From contig NW_024045132.1 in assembly GCF_012273895.1 (NCBI RefSeq), positions 1,178,001 to 1,242,000 of the forward strand: DNA of 64,000 nt, written 5' to 3'. The notes under the pieces were generated by a model. It saw nothing but the letters and a program-made list of their open reading frames with translations. It did no database searches and had not been told where the DNA came from. Position numbers and translations under genes: made by a program. Source of the stretch: Zerene cesonia. Taxonomy: Eukaryota > Arthropoda > Insecta > Lepidoptera > Pieridae. Of this stretch, positions 26,529-39,100 are shown in pieces (positions within the stretch are counted from its first letter, which is position 1; each line of letters opens with the position of its first letter).

Positions 26529-27573
26529 TATAAGTATAATTAAACGAACATAAACAATTAAATATATATTGAAGTCGTGTGTGATGACTCAAAATAAGTT
26601 TGACAAGGGTTGAGCCTCCGCTCCTCTCACAAATAGTGCTACCTAAGTACCTAATGTACTCATGCTCCTAAGATTGTTATTACTTCTATCATACGTTTAA
26701 CATTTCATGTTTAAATTTTAACGAAAACTAATTGATAAGCAAATTACATGATTTCATATCTTATCCAATCCGGCCCTACACAAATTAATGTACCTATGAA
26801 TCGATATATTCTAAAATATTTACGCACTATATAATCTGTATAATATACGATTAAGCTCAGAGTTAAATAAACTAGATACGCCTTGGTCGTGCTATTGTTG
26901 TCTTAAGGACTCGTCACTGTTTCTAGCGCTTGACGTAATTTTACGACTTATATCAGGGTATACAATGGACTGTCAGGAAATAGGGTGTTCATTAGAATGA
27001 CTAAGGGTGTCCCACCGATGATGTACTATGCTCAGTGATACTTATAGTTTTTAATACGTTGATTAAGTACTTAAACATTACACATAAAATCCCCGATACT
27101 TTTTTTTCTATTAGATAAATACATAGTAAAAGCTTGCTGCCCCCAAAAGCACACTTGACTGCAAAAATCAAAGTGAAAAGAAAATGTTAACTAATCACTG
27201 CACTGGCACTGATCAAAAATATGTTCAAAATAAACAGTGTTTTATCACAGAATAAAAAGAATTGATTATCGAATAATTTAGCTGAAATTGAAGACGATGC
27301 TTATAAACATACTTACAACCAACGATAAACAAGTCGCTGTATAGTTCTCGCTTCGCTCGATCGGCTCGCGTGGCGATTCAAAGTCAATCTGAGACGCTTG
27401 TCGCTTCGCTCCTCGCTAACCTTTTTTTTACACTACTAGTATGTAAGTACTATGATTTGTAGCTTGTTCTTCACCACCTTCTCAGCCAAAAACGGAATCG
27501 ATATTTTGATTGAACTGTGCCATAGGTTGAAACTACAAATTTATTTATTTTTACATTACAATGAAATCATAAC

Positions 27574-27878
27574 GAAAAAGCGGTGGTGGCTCAGTGGTGA
27601 GAACCTCGGACTTCAAAATCGGGGTTCGAGACCGGGCGAGCGTGCAAGAAATAAATTGATTTTTCAATTTATCTACGCATGTAGATAACATCACCACTGC
27701 TTAAAAACGGTGAAGGAAAACATCGTGAGGAAACCGGCATGTCCAAGAATCCGAGAATCAAAAGTTCGACGACATGTGACATCTGCCAACCCGCACTTGG
27801 CCAGCGTGGTGGATTATGGCCTGAACCCTCATAGGAGGCCTGTGTCCCAGCAGTGGGAACATATATGGGCTGATGATG
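27574..27878 (+). mobile_element. tRNA-derived SINE with target-site duplication
   Basis: The head contains an A box (TGGCTCAGTGGTGAG) and a B box (GGGTTCGAGACC) of RNA polymerase III tRNA promoters. The body (CATCGTGAGGAAACCGGCAT) and tail (GGCCAGCGTGGTGGATTATG, then CCCAGCAGTGGGA and GATGATGATG) are typical of lepidopteran SINEs that borrow a LINE tail. A 13-bp duplication, ATGAAATCATAAC, flanks it at 27561-27573 and 27879-27891, so the copy is complete. It is too long and lacks a paired acceptor stem, so it is not a tRNA gene. Confidence 0.85.
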
Positions 27879-27891
27879 ATGAAATCATAAC

Positions 27892-29677
27892 TATTCACAA
27901 CCTTAAATAAATAAATATAATACAGCTCATCCAGTACTCTATTCGCATATCTATGTGAAACGGCGACAGACGGAGGGCAATCGAATTACGTTCCCATTAT
28001 TATTTCGGAACTGTTTGCAGCGATATAACAGGGGTGATTTGTGTCCAACACAATATCAATAGCTTTAAAATCAATTACCCACCAGTGATTTTCAATCCAG
28101 TTTGTTGGCGCTAGATAAAATCTAATATCCTTACTTTTAATCGCTCTTGAAGCCAGAATGCTGACTATTTAGTATGTTTATCTTACCCAAGTTGAACTCA
28201 TCTAGTTAGTCTAGCGTCGTGTAAATTGTCCGAGTTCAAAACAATTAGAATACGTAATCATTATTAGTAAGTAATAGCTTCCTACGCAAAATAGGTCAGC
28301 CTCATTCATGATAACCCAATATTAAAAAGGCGCAAGTCACGTAAAGATCTTCAGTTTACAGAACAATAACGCCAACTAGCGACGAGATTGACACAACAAG
28401 AAGATAAGAATGTGAGCGCAAATTATTTAAAACAAGGCCCTTTTTACACACATAATTGTTTACTTATCGTAATATTTAATAGTATTCAATTGCGTTTGCG
28501 CAAATTGTCGCAGCTAAAACACAATTTGGACACGATCAAGAATATAGAAGCCACCTCAATGATATCATTCAATTAACTAGCCCACAGAAAGCAGCTACGC
28601 AATATCGAAGCCCGTTCGAGGGCCCAAACAAACAACAACCTTGATATTGGCGTCAATAAAAATAAATATCCCCTATCCCTTCCCCCTTCCCACCCGCATC
28701 GCAGCTATAACCCAAATAGGTTATATAATTACATATCACGCTTCATTGTAGTGATAAATACTTTCTCACACTTATCATTTACCAAATCTACGCCACTGTC
28801 CATTTTAGATAATGGTGCGAGAGGGATAGCGCATATGGCGAATCCGTATTCAAGAACAAAGCGGCTACAAAATAACATATATTATTATAGTGTCCACAAG
28901 CCAAGCGGATATTGATTATCTGCCACAGTTGAGAGCCAGCGCCCCCTCCCTCCGCCACCCCCACGGCTTTAATGTGACGTATAAAGTCCTGGTAATCCAC
29001 GATTTTCAACCTTATCTCATCCGTTTAAGGTTCATATTGTAGATTACATTTGGAACGACTATAACCCTTTTGGTATTGCAAGCTGTATTCAATATTTGAT
29101 CTCTGTCTAGCAGACTGAACGGCGTGTGACTGCAATATCCCCATCCCGTTCAGGCACATTCCGTAATCATTTTCAATGCATTCCCTTGCCATGATTTTCC
29201 CGCGGCACTTGCGAACACAAGTATTCAACCATTTTGCGTTCATAGCACTCCTGTATAAAGAACTCGAAATACTTTTTTCTAAAACCGATTTTCGCGTTTT
29301 TGTTCTAGAATTACTTCAGTTATGTTATATTTTATCTGCACATATTGAATCTTACAAATTTAAATTGATAGCAAACATATAATTAAATTTCCTTCTACCC
29401 TATTTTTTATTCACTATTCACACTCAAACAGTAGACGTAATTTAAAAAAAAATTAAGCCTCTGTTAATTACGAAACATTACCGATATAATATTATAACGT
29501 CATTATTATTCCCTTCAAGATCGCGTAGTCTCGAAAGATCACCTCTAACTTAAAAGCATGGCATGTCTAGACACAACTAGCGAACAAAATTTGTACTACA
29601 AAACTTTTCGTGGGGCAAGGCACCGACTACATTGAAATTACATCTGTGTGTGTAAATGTAACCTGTGAAAAATTGCT
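27892..29677. other. Gene-less stretch
   Basis: Ordinary AT-rich sequence with two short pyrimidine-rich patches (near 28675-28700 and 28935-28970). No repeat family or gene is recognised. Confidence 0.5.
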
Positions 29678-29754
29678 TTTCCCTCGTAGCAAGTGGCACG
29701 GATGTCGACGGGGTGTGAGTGGGGCGCGGCTGTGTGCGTGAGGGGGGCGGGCGG

Positions 29755-30754
29755 NNNNNNNNNNNNNNNNNNNNNNNNNNNNNNNNNNNNNNNNNNNNNN
29801 NNNNNNNNNNNNNNNNNNNNNNNNNNNNNNNNNNNNNNNNNNNNNNNNNNNNNNNNNNNNNNNNNNNNNNNNNNNNNNNNNNNNNNNNNNNNNNNNNNNN
29901 NNNNNNNNNNNNNNNNNNNNNNNNNNNNNNNNNNNNNNNNNNNNNNNNNNNNNNNNNNNNNNNNNNNNNNNNNNNNNNNNNNNNNNNNNNNNNNNNNNNN
30001 NNNNNNNNNNNNNNNNNNNNNNNNNNNNNNNNNNNNNNNNNNNNNNNNNNNNNNNNNNNNNNNNNNNNNNNNNNNNNNNNNNNNNNNNNNNNNNNNNNNN
30101 NNNNNNNNNNNNNNNNNNNNNNNNNNNNNNNNNNNNNNNNNNNNNNNNNNNNNNNNNNNNNNNNNNNNNNNNNNNNNNNNNNNNNNNNNNNNNNNNNNNN
30201 NNNNNNNNNNNNNNNNNNNNNNNNNNNNNNNNNNNNNNNNNNNNNNNNNNNNNNNNNNNNNNNNNNNNNNNNNNNNNNNNNNNNNNNNNNNNNNNNNNNN
30301 NNNNNNNNNNNNNNNNNNNNNNNNNNNNNNNNNNNNNNNNNNNNNNNNNNNNNNNNNNNNNNNNNNNNNNNNNNNNNNNNNNNNNNNNNNNNNNNNNNNN
30401 NNNNNNNNNNNNNNNNNNNNNNNNNNNNNNNNNNNNNNNNNNNNNNNNNNNNNNNNNNNNNNNNNNNNNNNNNNNNNNNNNNNNNNNNNNNNNNNNNNNN
30501 NNNNNNNNNNNNNNNNNNNNNNNNNNNNNNNNNNNNNNNNNNNNNNNNNNNNNNNNNNNNNNNNNNNNNNNNNNNNNNNNNNNNNNNNNNNNNNNNNNNN
30601 NNNNNNNNNNNNNNNNNNNNNNNNNNNNNNNNNNNNNNNNNNNNNNNNNNNNNNNNNNNNNNNNNNNNNNNNNNNNNNNNNNNNNNNNNNNNNNNNNNNN
30701 NNNNNNNNNNNNNNNNNNNNNNNNNNNNNNNNNNNNNNNNNNNNNNNNNNNNNN
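29755..30754. other. Assembly gap, 1000 N, flanked by identical 77-bp sequence
   Basis: Exactly 1000 N, a placeholder size. Bases 29678-29754 and 30755-30831 are identical, GC-rich and end in G runs. All frames spanning the gap are artefacts. Confidence 0.98.
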
Positions 30755-30818
30755 TTTCCCTCGTAGCAAGTGGCACGGATGTCGACGGGGTGTGAGTGGG
30801 GCGCGGCTGTGTGCGTGA

Positions 30819-30839
30819 GGGGGGCGGGCGGGAAGGGGG
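30819..30839 (+). other. Strong G-quadruplex motif at the gap edge
   Basis: G6-C-G3-C-G3-AA-G5: four runs with loops of 1, 1 and 2 nt. The equivalent run left of the gap stops in N. Confidence 0.8.
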
Positions 30840-31520
30840 TCGAGTCGTGAACTAAATAGCTTAGTGTTAACACATATTGACATCAAATTCACCGCGATGT
30901 TATCATTTATTCAGGTAGCTGTAAATTCATTGTACTTTTCGTTAAGGTTTACGTTAAATAATTTTGCGTGCCGCTTAATTCCCGTGCGGTACGACATTTT
31001 TACAGCGCGAGTGTGTCAGCGATTAATTATTTTTGTCGCTTTGTTTAACTAACGTTGACTTTGCTTCGAAGTTATTACAAATTTTAATTGCCCGCTGAGG
31101 CTTTTTCTTTTTTATAGCTATTTTCTCGTTGCATTTGTGTTGACGTGGTGTCTAATATATCAACATGTACAACTCGTGTTAGCATTTTTCTGTTCAAGTA
31201 ATATTTACAACAGCGAAGACATTTTATTAAAACGCTGGGACTGTACGAAATTAGATTTAAGTACTTATTTCGATACTTTAATGGGTACTTTTAAGGACAA
31301 ATTTATAATTCATCGCTTATTTCAAGGCCCAACCTCAAAATAATTAAGTTTCATGTTAATTTACTCGCTTTCTTCATGGCCTAACTCCAATAACGTTCCG
31401 ATGAACCATCCGGAAGTTTTAATACGTTACACACGACGACAAAAGGTCAGATGCTTACAGCGCGTATTAGACAATTATTATTGGTTATTTGATCTTGTTT
31501 CATTTATTCTCATTGATATA

Positions 31521-31700
31521 TCCTAGTAATATAATAAATGCATGTCTGTTTGTTGTTGTTTCTTTTTCACGCGTAAGACACCGGGCGGAATATGATAATA
31601 CTTTTCAGTGATGTAGCGTGTGTACCAGAATAACGCATAAGCTATAGGGCACTTGCTTTTACCCAGGTATATAATTTTTACTAAACAATTGTATTTTTGC
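31521..31700 (+). mobile_element. Helitron-like element, decayed 3' end
   Basis: The 5' end TCCTAGTAATATAATAAATG after A matches the family start, followed by GTTTGTTGTTGTTTCTTTTTC. The 3' limit is only a guess; no CTAG end is kept. Confidence 0.45.
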
Positions 31701-31742
31701 GGTTTATTATCTACATATATGGTTCAAGTTAAGATAGGGAGT

Positions 31743-31798
31743 GAGAGAGAGAGAGGACTTTGTGAAGATAACCAGATCCAGTTTTTTTTTTTTTTTTT
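31743..31798. repeat. GA run followed by a 17-base T run
   Basis: (GA)n at 31743-31755 and T17 at 31782-31798. Confidence 0.8.
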
Positions 31799-32384
31799 AT
31801 AAGAAACTAATATTTCTGGTCGCCATTATAATATCTTACATTTAATCAGGTAGTTTATTTTTCCCCCGCGCTGTAGCTCGTAATTATCTGAATGTCGAAA
31901 TATCAATCAATAAAAAATGAATCCGCATATCTAGCGGCCCATCGAAAACAAAGAAACTGAAAATAGTGAACATTGTATCTTTGTTACTAGTAACAAACTA
32001 ACTAACGTATACATTATTTAAGAAACACTTATCCCTCGCTTTCTATTTATTACCAAATCGACTACAGATTATTGAATCCGTAATCTATTTAATATAAAAG
32101 AATAGTTTCAATAATCATTAATCGTTATAATTAATGACTTCTCATGTCGATAACGACACCAATACAACACTAAAACAATATATGAAAAAATGACGTGCAC
32201 AACGGGCGTCTTAATGAACTTGTAATAAAATTATTGGCCACACAGAGGGCAGTTAAGGCAACGCCCCAGCTACGACGAGTTAACCTGCCGTAGGGATGTG
32301 CCTTATACTATCGATAGTCGATTGAAATCATCGATGAACATTACTCACATAAGCATTGCAACATGTTGTGGACATGTACTTTTT

Positions 32385-32568
32385 GAAGTGAAACTTCTTT
32401 AGAATCGTTGTGATTTCAAACCTGATGCAACGGAAAAACGACAGGTAAGGGACACCAATACACAAATGTATAAATGAAGCCGGGAAAGAATGAGACAGAA
32501 ATATACATACATACTATTTTATATTTTATTCAACTCGTTCTTTTGTAGATTTACTGAAGTTTCACTTC
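32385..32568. mobile_element. Short inverted-repeat element
   Basis: A perfect 13-bp inverted repeat (GAAGTGAAACTTC at 32385-32397, its complement at 32556-32568) bounds 158 bp that include GATGCAACGGAAAAACGACA, which I believe recurs in moth genomes. Flanks are not clear enough to define a target duplication. Confidence 0.45.
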
Positions 32569-33379
32569 TATCGTGCGTGAATCGCACACACACCCTTTTT
32601 ATATAATATTATCTTATTTTTCGAAAGTACATCAATCAATTTTACATAAAAATACTATATATATACCTAAAGCCTTAGCGCTTATAACCTATAGATTAAT
32701 CATGTTTGTTTTGTTGTATGTAATACATCAACAACTTGCCTCGTTAATGAGTAATCTTATTGAACAATTGCATTCCCCATGGAAAATTAAAAGTAAAGTA
32801 CGTATTAAAAATTTTACGATTACAGCAAACTAATATTATTAAACAATAAAAGTCTTTATTCGTTAAATTATATCATTAAACATATCGTCAACCGAACATC
32901 TAATCAACTTTTCTTGTACACTTTCACAAACACAAAACATCGACTAATCAGTACATCACTACATCACTAGTATCCAGAGAGGCTACAATAAAATGTACCG
33001 AGAGCTACAAGCCTGAGCAGTTACTCCACGCCCCCCCCACTCACACTGCGACCCCAACCACCCTGTAGACATATGCGCAAAACCCCCTCACACACACACG
33101 CTTGACGTCACACATGAATATCAAACGGCAATAGACATATGCATCTGTCAATCTGTTCATGCGCTAATCGTTACTTCAGTTAATAACTGTGACTATTATC
33201 TGAGCAATAAATGTGGTATTGATGCAGCCGATTGTGGGTAACAGGTCGCCGAACAGAATGTGGTCGAGGCATAGCATGCTCGGATAATATTATTCTGGCA
33301 GTATTGCTATCAAAATTACTTCACTGTCATTGAAATTGTGTGAGTGACGTCCAGAGATCTCTGAATATTAATAAAGAAA

Positions 33380-33555
33380 TCCTACTAATATTATAAATGC
33401 GAAAGTTTGTAAGGATATGTGAAACTACTGAACCGATTGCAATGAAATTTGGTACGTAGGCTGCTGGACAACTGGAATAACATATAGGCAACTTTTTATT
33501 CCGATATTCCTACGGGATACGGACTTACGCGGGTGAAACCGTGGGGCGCAGCTAG
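33380..33555 (+). mobile_element. Helitron-like element, complete ends
   Basis: TCCTACTAATATTATAAATG to GGGGCGCAGCTAG, flanked by A and T. An internal deletion removes the GTGTGTTTGTTGCTCTTTCA segment that fuller copies have. Confidence 0.85.
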
Positions 33556-34065
33556 TTGTTAAATAAGTCTGCCCTATATTCCTTAGAGCAGGGTTATTTC
33601 ACTGATTTTATTCATTATAACAAGCACTTTATTAGCTTGCTGGGTCACAAACGTAAACTGTGAGACAGAACTTTTTATGTTTACCTCAGTAGGTTCGAAC
33701 TTAGTCGAGGCTCCTAACATAACATTTCGTTACCTTAACCATCGTACACAAGTTCGAGATAAACAAAGGCTTAAAATTGTATTAATTAAATTATAAAATA
33801 TGTTCCGTACCCCTAAAATACATATTATTCATAATTGAGCAATTTATCGTTAAAAATACACATAACTTTAGAAAGCCAATGCAATATTTGCAAAGAGATT
33901 CTCTTCGATTCTTCAAAGAACGCTGTTCCACTATATTCTCCCTTTGTTTAACTTCGTGAGTAGGTATATCTAATGTAACGACCCTTTATCAGTTGATATT
34001 ATCTACATTTTAATGTTGTGTTTTACCTATTTGTCGTCGGGGATCAACGTGATTATTATTAACAA

Positions 34066-34220
34066 CTAGCAGTCCGCCCCGGCTTCGCCCGTGGTACATA
34101 TAGCCTTCCTCAATAAAGTGGCTATCTAAAACTGAAAGACTTTTTCAAAACGGACCAGTAGTTCATAAAATAAGCGCGATCAAACAAACAAACTCTTCAG
34201 CTTTATAATATTAGTATAGA
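34066..34220 (-). mobile_element. Helitron-like element (Lep1-like type)
   Basis: Minus strand; starts TCTATACTAATATTATAAAG and ends with GGGCGAAGCCGGGGCGGACT followed by GCTAG, between A and T. Same type as 20513-20680 but shorter. Confidence 0.8.
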
Positions 34221-34679
34221 TTTTGTGAATACCTCAAACCTATAAGAAAGAGCATACGACCTTCAAAGTTAAGCGGATCAATGCATGCTTATAAGCAGTT
34301 TAACATCGCATGAATTAAAAAGGTTCACCGACTGCTCAGCGAAGTTCATCAAAACCATAAAAATATAGTACTTAACGCATTAAAGGGCGTAATATGTCTT
34401 TATCATTATATTTAATAGTACTAGTACAAACAATAATCCAAAATGGAATATTATGTAACTGTCTGTTTTTTACTGATAATTAATAAATACATAAAAAATA
34501 CGAAGAATAAGTTTTAACAGGTCATCTATTCAAGAATTCTCGTGATTTCGAGTGCATAAATATGCATTTGAAAGTAAAGTTAAAAACACGCGCCAGTTCA
34601 GTATCAATTAAACATAAGCGAATCAAAACAAAGTTTCAATACTTGTAATTGACATCAATACGCAACGAGGTCGCCAACA

Positions 34680-34795
34680 ATGATAATACTGTAGCAGTGT
34701 TGGTAACAGGTCGCGAACCGGCCCTCGCAGCGGACACCCTCCGCGCTCCAGACGACAGGCGACGAGCTAGGAAAGACCCACGGAGGCAAAAAGAA
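34680..34795. other. GC-rich block, open on both strands
   Basis: Sits between GGTAACAG and TTTTCGTAAAG, which look like splice borders. The plus frame reads GREPALAADTLRAPDD and an overlapping minus frame is also open. No family is recognised, so it may be an exon, a conserved noncoding block or chance. Confidence 0.2.
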
Positions 34796-35334
34796 ATTTT
34801 CGTAAAGAATAAAATTGAGAACTTAGAATTCACTATTTCTCGTTTATAATTGAATATGGGAATTGTAAAATAAGGATTCAAATTCCCTCCTTTTTGGACG
34901 TACAACGAAGCATCGATATCTCCCAATTGATAAACCATCGATTCGCTATCATTACAGTTAGGATCAATATTATAATAAGGTATGGTGTATTGCGTATGTT
35001 TTCATATTATATACATGCTAGATAAACACATATCTACTTCTGACGCTGTTGGGTAATAAATTGATAAATTTACCTGAATAACGCCATCTAGTGCAAATTG
35101 AACATAATCAGGTCTATATGCCTCTCGTAACGTAGAATTAAAAGATTGCATCCGGAAGTGCAGCTTAAAATTATAATCTGTCATAAGGTTAAACAATTTT
35201 AGAATTAAGTGTTTTTATAATATGTATTCTTTGTTGAAAATTCTAAAATGAAATTGAAAAATAAAACAATAACCTAAAACATCGATATAAGGAAATACAA
35301 CATAAAATTCATCCTACCTTAGGGAGCCTTAACC

Positions 35335-35400
35335 TTAGCCTTGGAGGCTCATATTCTTTTCCTTACCCTTCCCCGTCATGTCCTTTATTTCGCTTGTCAA
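35335..35400 (+). mobile_element. Retroposon fragment
   Basis: GGAGGCTCATATTCTTTTCC and TTACCCTTCCCCGTCATGTC match the pyrimidine-rich middle of the family. Confidence 0.4.
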
Positions 35401-35786
35401 GTCAAACCTCAAAATTTTTAATGTTTTCAATTGAAAATACAAAACAGTAAAATTAACATAGCTATCTTAATTTCAAACCCTGAACGGCTATGCGTGACCT
35501 CTGGGGTGTTAAACTATTAATAAATACAAATCACGCTAATTGTATTTGAATAAACAACTTCTAAACATGCTCAAAAATTACACTTAATTCAGTTTTTTCA
35601 CCGTAAAATATAACATCTATATGAAGTAGACCTATACGAAAATTGAAATAAAACAATGAATGAATTTGAAAAAGTGTTTCACGAAAAGAACTCTTAAAAC
35701 CATGGCCGTAAGGTATATACTCTATCTAGTATACCATTGTTAAATGAGCTAATGCTACATAACACATAATACTTCCTACTATCCTA

Positions 35787-35979
35787 TCCTACTAATATTA
35801 TAAATGCGAAAGTTTGTAAGGATGTGTGTGTGTTTGTTGCTCTTTCACGCAAAGACTACTGAACCGATTGCAATGAAATTTGGTACGTAGACAGCTGGAC
35901 CACTGTAATAACATATAGGCAACTTTTTATCCCGATACTCCTACGATATACGGACTTACGCGGGTGAAATCGCAGCTAG
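35787..35979 (+). mobile_element. Helitron-like element, complete ends
   Basis: Same family as 33380; TCCTACTAATATT to CGCAGCTAG, A/T flanks. The terminal hairpin is damaged: the GCGGGG half of the stem is deleted (GTGAAATCGCAGCTAG). Confidence 0.85.
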
Positions 35980-35988
35980 TCCTTCTAT

Positions 35989-36134
35989 TCTACTAATATT
36001 ATAAATGCGAAAGTTTGTACATTGAATGCATTTTTGGTCGAATTATAGAATAATAGAATAATAAAAATTTAATTGAAAGCTTTCAATTGTTCGCGTTCAT
36101 AGTTCACGCGAACGAAGTCGCATGCACGAGCTAG
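35989..36134 (+). mobile_element. Helitron-like element adjoining the previous copy
   Basis: A second family start (TCTACTAATATTATAAATGC) lies only 9 bp after the preceding element and runs to GTCGCATGCACGAGCTAG before T. The interior differs from the first copy, so this is a separate insertion or a hybrid. Confidence 0.6.
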
Positions 36135-39100
36135 TATTAATCAGAACTTTTACTTTTATAACCAAAACAAAAATCTGATGTTAGTTAAAAATTTCTATCG
36201 GGTAACTTTTAAATTGTTAAACACTACTAATAAAAAAATGTGCATTTAAGTCTTATTTTTACACGCTTTTTATTAGCTTCACCTGTATGTTTGTTTGTAA
36301 CCGACCTCTTCGGGCGCGATTTTGACCCACTTTAAACGGCCAGATTTGGTTCAAACTTTGTAGATTTATTGAGGACCGATGACAATACACTAATTTGATA
36401 AAATTATTCCATTTTTCAATTTGCAAAATATGATAAAAGCGTGTTTTTTAGTTTTTTTAAACTATTTTAATTTATTATTATATTTTTATTCCATGCAAGC
36501 ATGTGTAAGTAAATATACAACCTATAGATATACGTATTATGTTTATAAACTCTTACTACGCGCTAAGAGCATTTGCCTCATCCATTTGCGATCGTATTCG
36601 AGAATCATTGGCCTTCAGTCTGAAAGTGGTCATCTCAAGGAGAAATTACAATAACAGACGATACTCTATACGAAATGCATTGATTTTATTTACATACCCT
36701 CTTTGTCATTTGGCCTTTTAGTATTCATGTATTTATAATTAAAAATATACCGTTTAAAGATAAAACATTGTTTACCGACTAACAATTTAAAAAACGATTT
36801 AAAAAATCCACATTAAAACCGTCGTCACTAATTTAAATACATACCGATACTAGTATAGCAAAATCATAACATCCAAATGATCATCATTATACTCATAAAA
36901 AAAAAATAAAAAACACATAGTAAAAATTACAAGGGACAGCGCGAAAGAGATTCCCTTTAATCAAATAATCCTGCAATCTTTTCGCGATTGACAAACCAAA
37001 GATGAAAGAAGTTTAAGTGTTCTTGTAAACCGTGGCCCTGGGTGGGGGACCATTCCTCTCCCGGAAAAATACCCTGGTGGGCGGGGCGGCACCCGGTTAA
37101 TGATCAAGCCCCCAATATTGCGAAGGCATGCCCTTATCATTATAATTTATTCACGAAATAGAAACCTTCTTCGTTGTCTTTTCAGAATTAATAAGAAGCG
37201 CCGTTTTCTCTTTGATTCGAATGGCCATACTTGATACATTTGATTTTAACAGCGAACTTTTGTCGGCGGAATCTGTTACGTTACAATCGTGAATAATAAA
37301 GTTTAGGTTTTGTGGGTTGTATAGAAATATTGATGAAAGGTTCGGAAAGTTTGCAGGGAGTTTATCCGCTGAGGACATTGACACGTAGCTCATAGATGTG
37401 CCGGCGTGTAGGCCGAAAGGAATTGAGGCTGTAATTGTGACTTTTTATAAAATAATAGAACAAAAGATCGCTTGGAATGCGAGATAACAATTCATATTGC
37501 ATTATACTTAGGACCATTGCTGAAAGAATAGTTAAAGAACTGATTTCGTTTGTTTTTTTTTTGTTTTCATTGATACTGTGCTTCTATAGGTGATAGCGTG
37601 ATTTTGTTATATAGCCTTAACATATTTTAACAATGTTAAATTGACTTTATTATGTGTGTGTGAGATCCATGACTCTGAGTATCTGAGAATGGCATGTTCA
37701 ACAAAGCAGGCAGACTCTTAAGCTTTATGACATAAAAAAATTATGATCAGAATATCTCATTTTATATAACAGCGTTAATTATAATATTATATGTACAACA
37801 GAAGATTGCTCATTTCTTCAAATAAAAGTATGAATAGGTACTTGTAGTTTCATTAAAAGTTTTGTTTCCACTAACTTATAAACCTAACAGATGTTAAAGT
37901 TGATATGATCAAACTATTCGCAATACATTGCCTTCTATTATAGAAACCTGGTACGATATTTTATTATACTCTTAGTTAAGGAGCAATGTAATGTATACAA
38001 TACAGGGATTGTCGGTAATTCAAAGTCTGTCAGATCACGATGATCTAGAATGATATAGAGCGCACAGTTTAAAAGTTGCTCCCTTATATTAATTAGACAC
38101 ACTGGCTTAAAATACACTTACGAATTTATTTTTGGGCTATTCGTACTAATAATTTTCCTTTAACGCAAAGGTTGTATAGATCTCTAATTAATTATTAAAA
38201 GTACAACATATATGCAGTTCATACTGTACTGTAAACAAAACAGATCGTTAGTGTTTGAGCTAGAGCTGTATGTACAGCTCTATACAATTACCTACTCAAT
38301 TTCACTCGCCGAAGTTAAGGAAAGGTTAAATCCGCCCGTCCCCCCACGCCCCAAACATTCCCGAATTTTCCCAAAGTATCGCTTAATGCAAGTAAATTAT
38401 CTCCCATCGTTGAACATTAATTAATTCTTTTTGAAATCATGACTCTCGCGGATTTTTTGTGTTTTATTTTGAAAGCTCCCTGTTTACATTCGAATGAAGT
38501 CTAGACAATGCAGCGGTGTAGATTTTTTAGTGCGTGATGCAGAAATGAAGTATTGATTTGATGCGATGAACTTTTTCATGGAACAACTGAAAAGTAATTT
38601 AAAATAAATTGATATTGAATAATAGAAAATGGACCATTTTCTTTTCATTTTTCTTCTTAAATTCTTTGACGTATGACCAAATGTGTTGCTAAGCGTAAAA
38701 TTCAAGAATGGTTCGATACACTCGGCCATTTTTTCACCTTTTTCTCAAAACAAAATAATAAGTAAAAAACGTTCTAAATCAATTTTCCAAGTAAAAGCTT
38801 GACACAAATTACTCGTAAAGCTTTTTATAACACTAAACATACATTATGTTTAATAATTATTTCACTACGATAACTAAATATTCAATTCATTAAATAACAG
38901 AGACATTGTATTAATAATAGAATCCAGCTCTCCCAAACAAAACGAACTTACAGAATTCATTAAAATATGAAAATCCACTGCGGTTTTCTCCGGCCACGTC
39001 GTTAAATAACATATTATAATACCCGAAATGTAAGACAAATAATTAAATTAATCGGTAAGCAGGCCGATATAAACATTATTAATTCAAAGCCCGCACTACC

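Larger units (their letters stand above)
20681..27560. other. Gene-less stretch with transposon relics
   Basis: Besides the Helitron at 22095 and the reverse transcriptase relic at 23326, a frame at 26134-26388 follows a TTTGTTTCACAG acceptor-like site. I cannot link it to a gene. Confidence 0.4.

Noticed and set aside
27590..27650. A tRNA gene
   Set aside because: Polymerase III boxes are present but there is no paired acceptor stem, and the unit continues into a SINE body with a target duplication.
29577..30892. Long open frames (about 360-420 codons) on both strands
   Set aside because: They consist almost wholly of unknown residues across the N gap; the ends are the duplicated 77-bp sequence.
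36421..36721. Overlapping AT-rich frames of 60-77 codons
   Set aside because: Composition is dominated by Tyr, Leu, Phe and Ile as expected for AT-rich noncoding DNA.
37151..37393. An 80-codon minus-strand frame
   Set aside because: Looks moderately protein-like but has no motif, no splice context and no neighbouring exon; too short to support.
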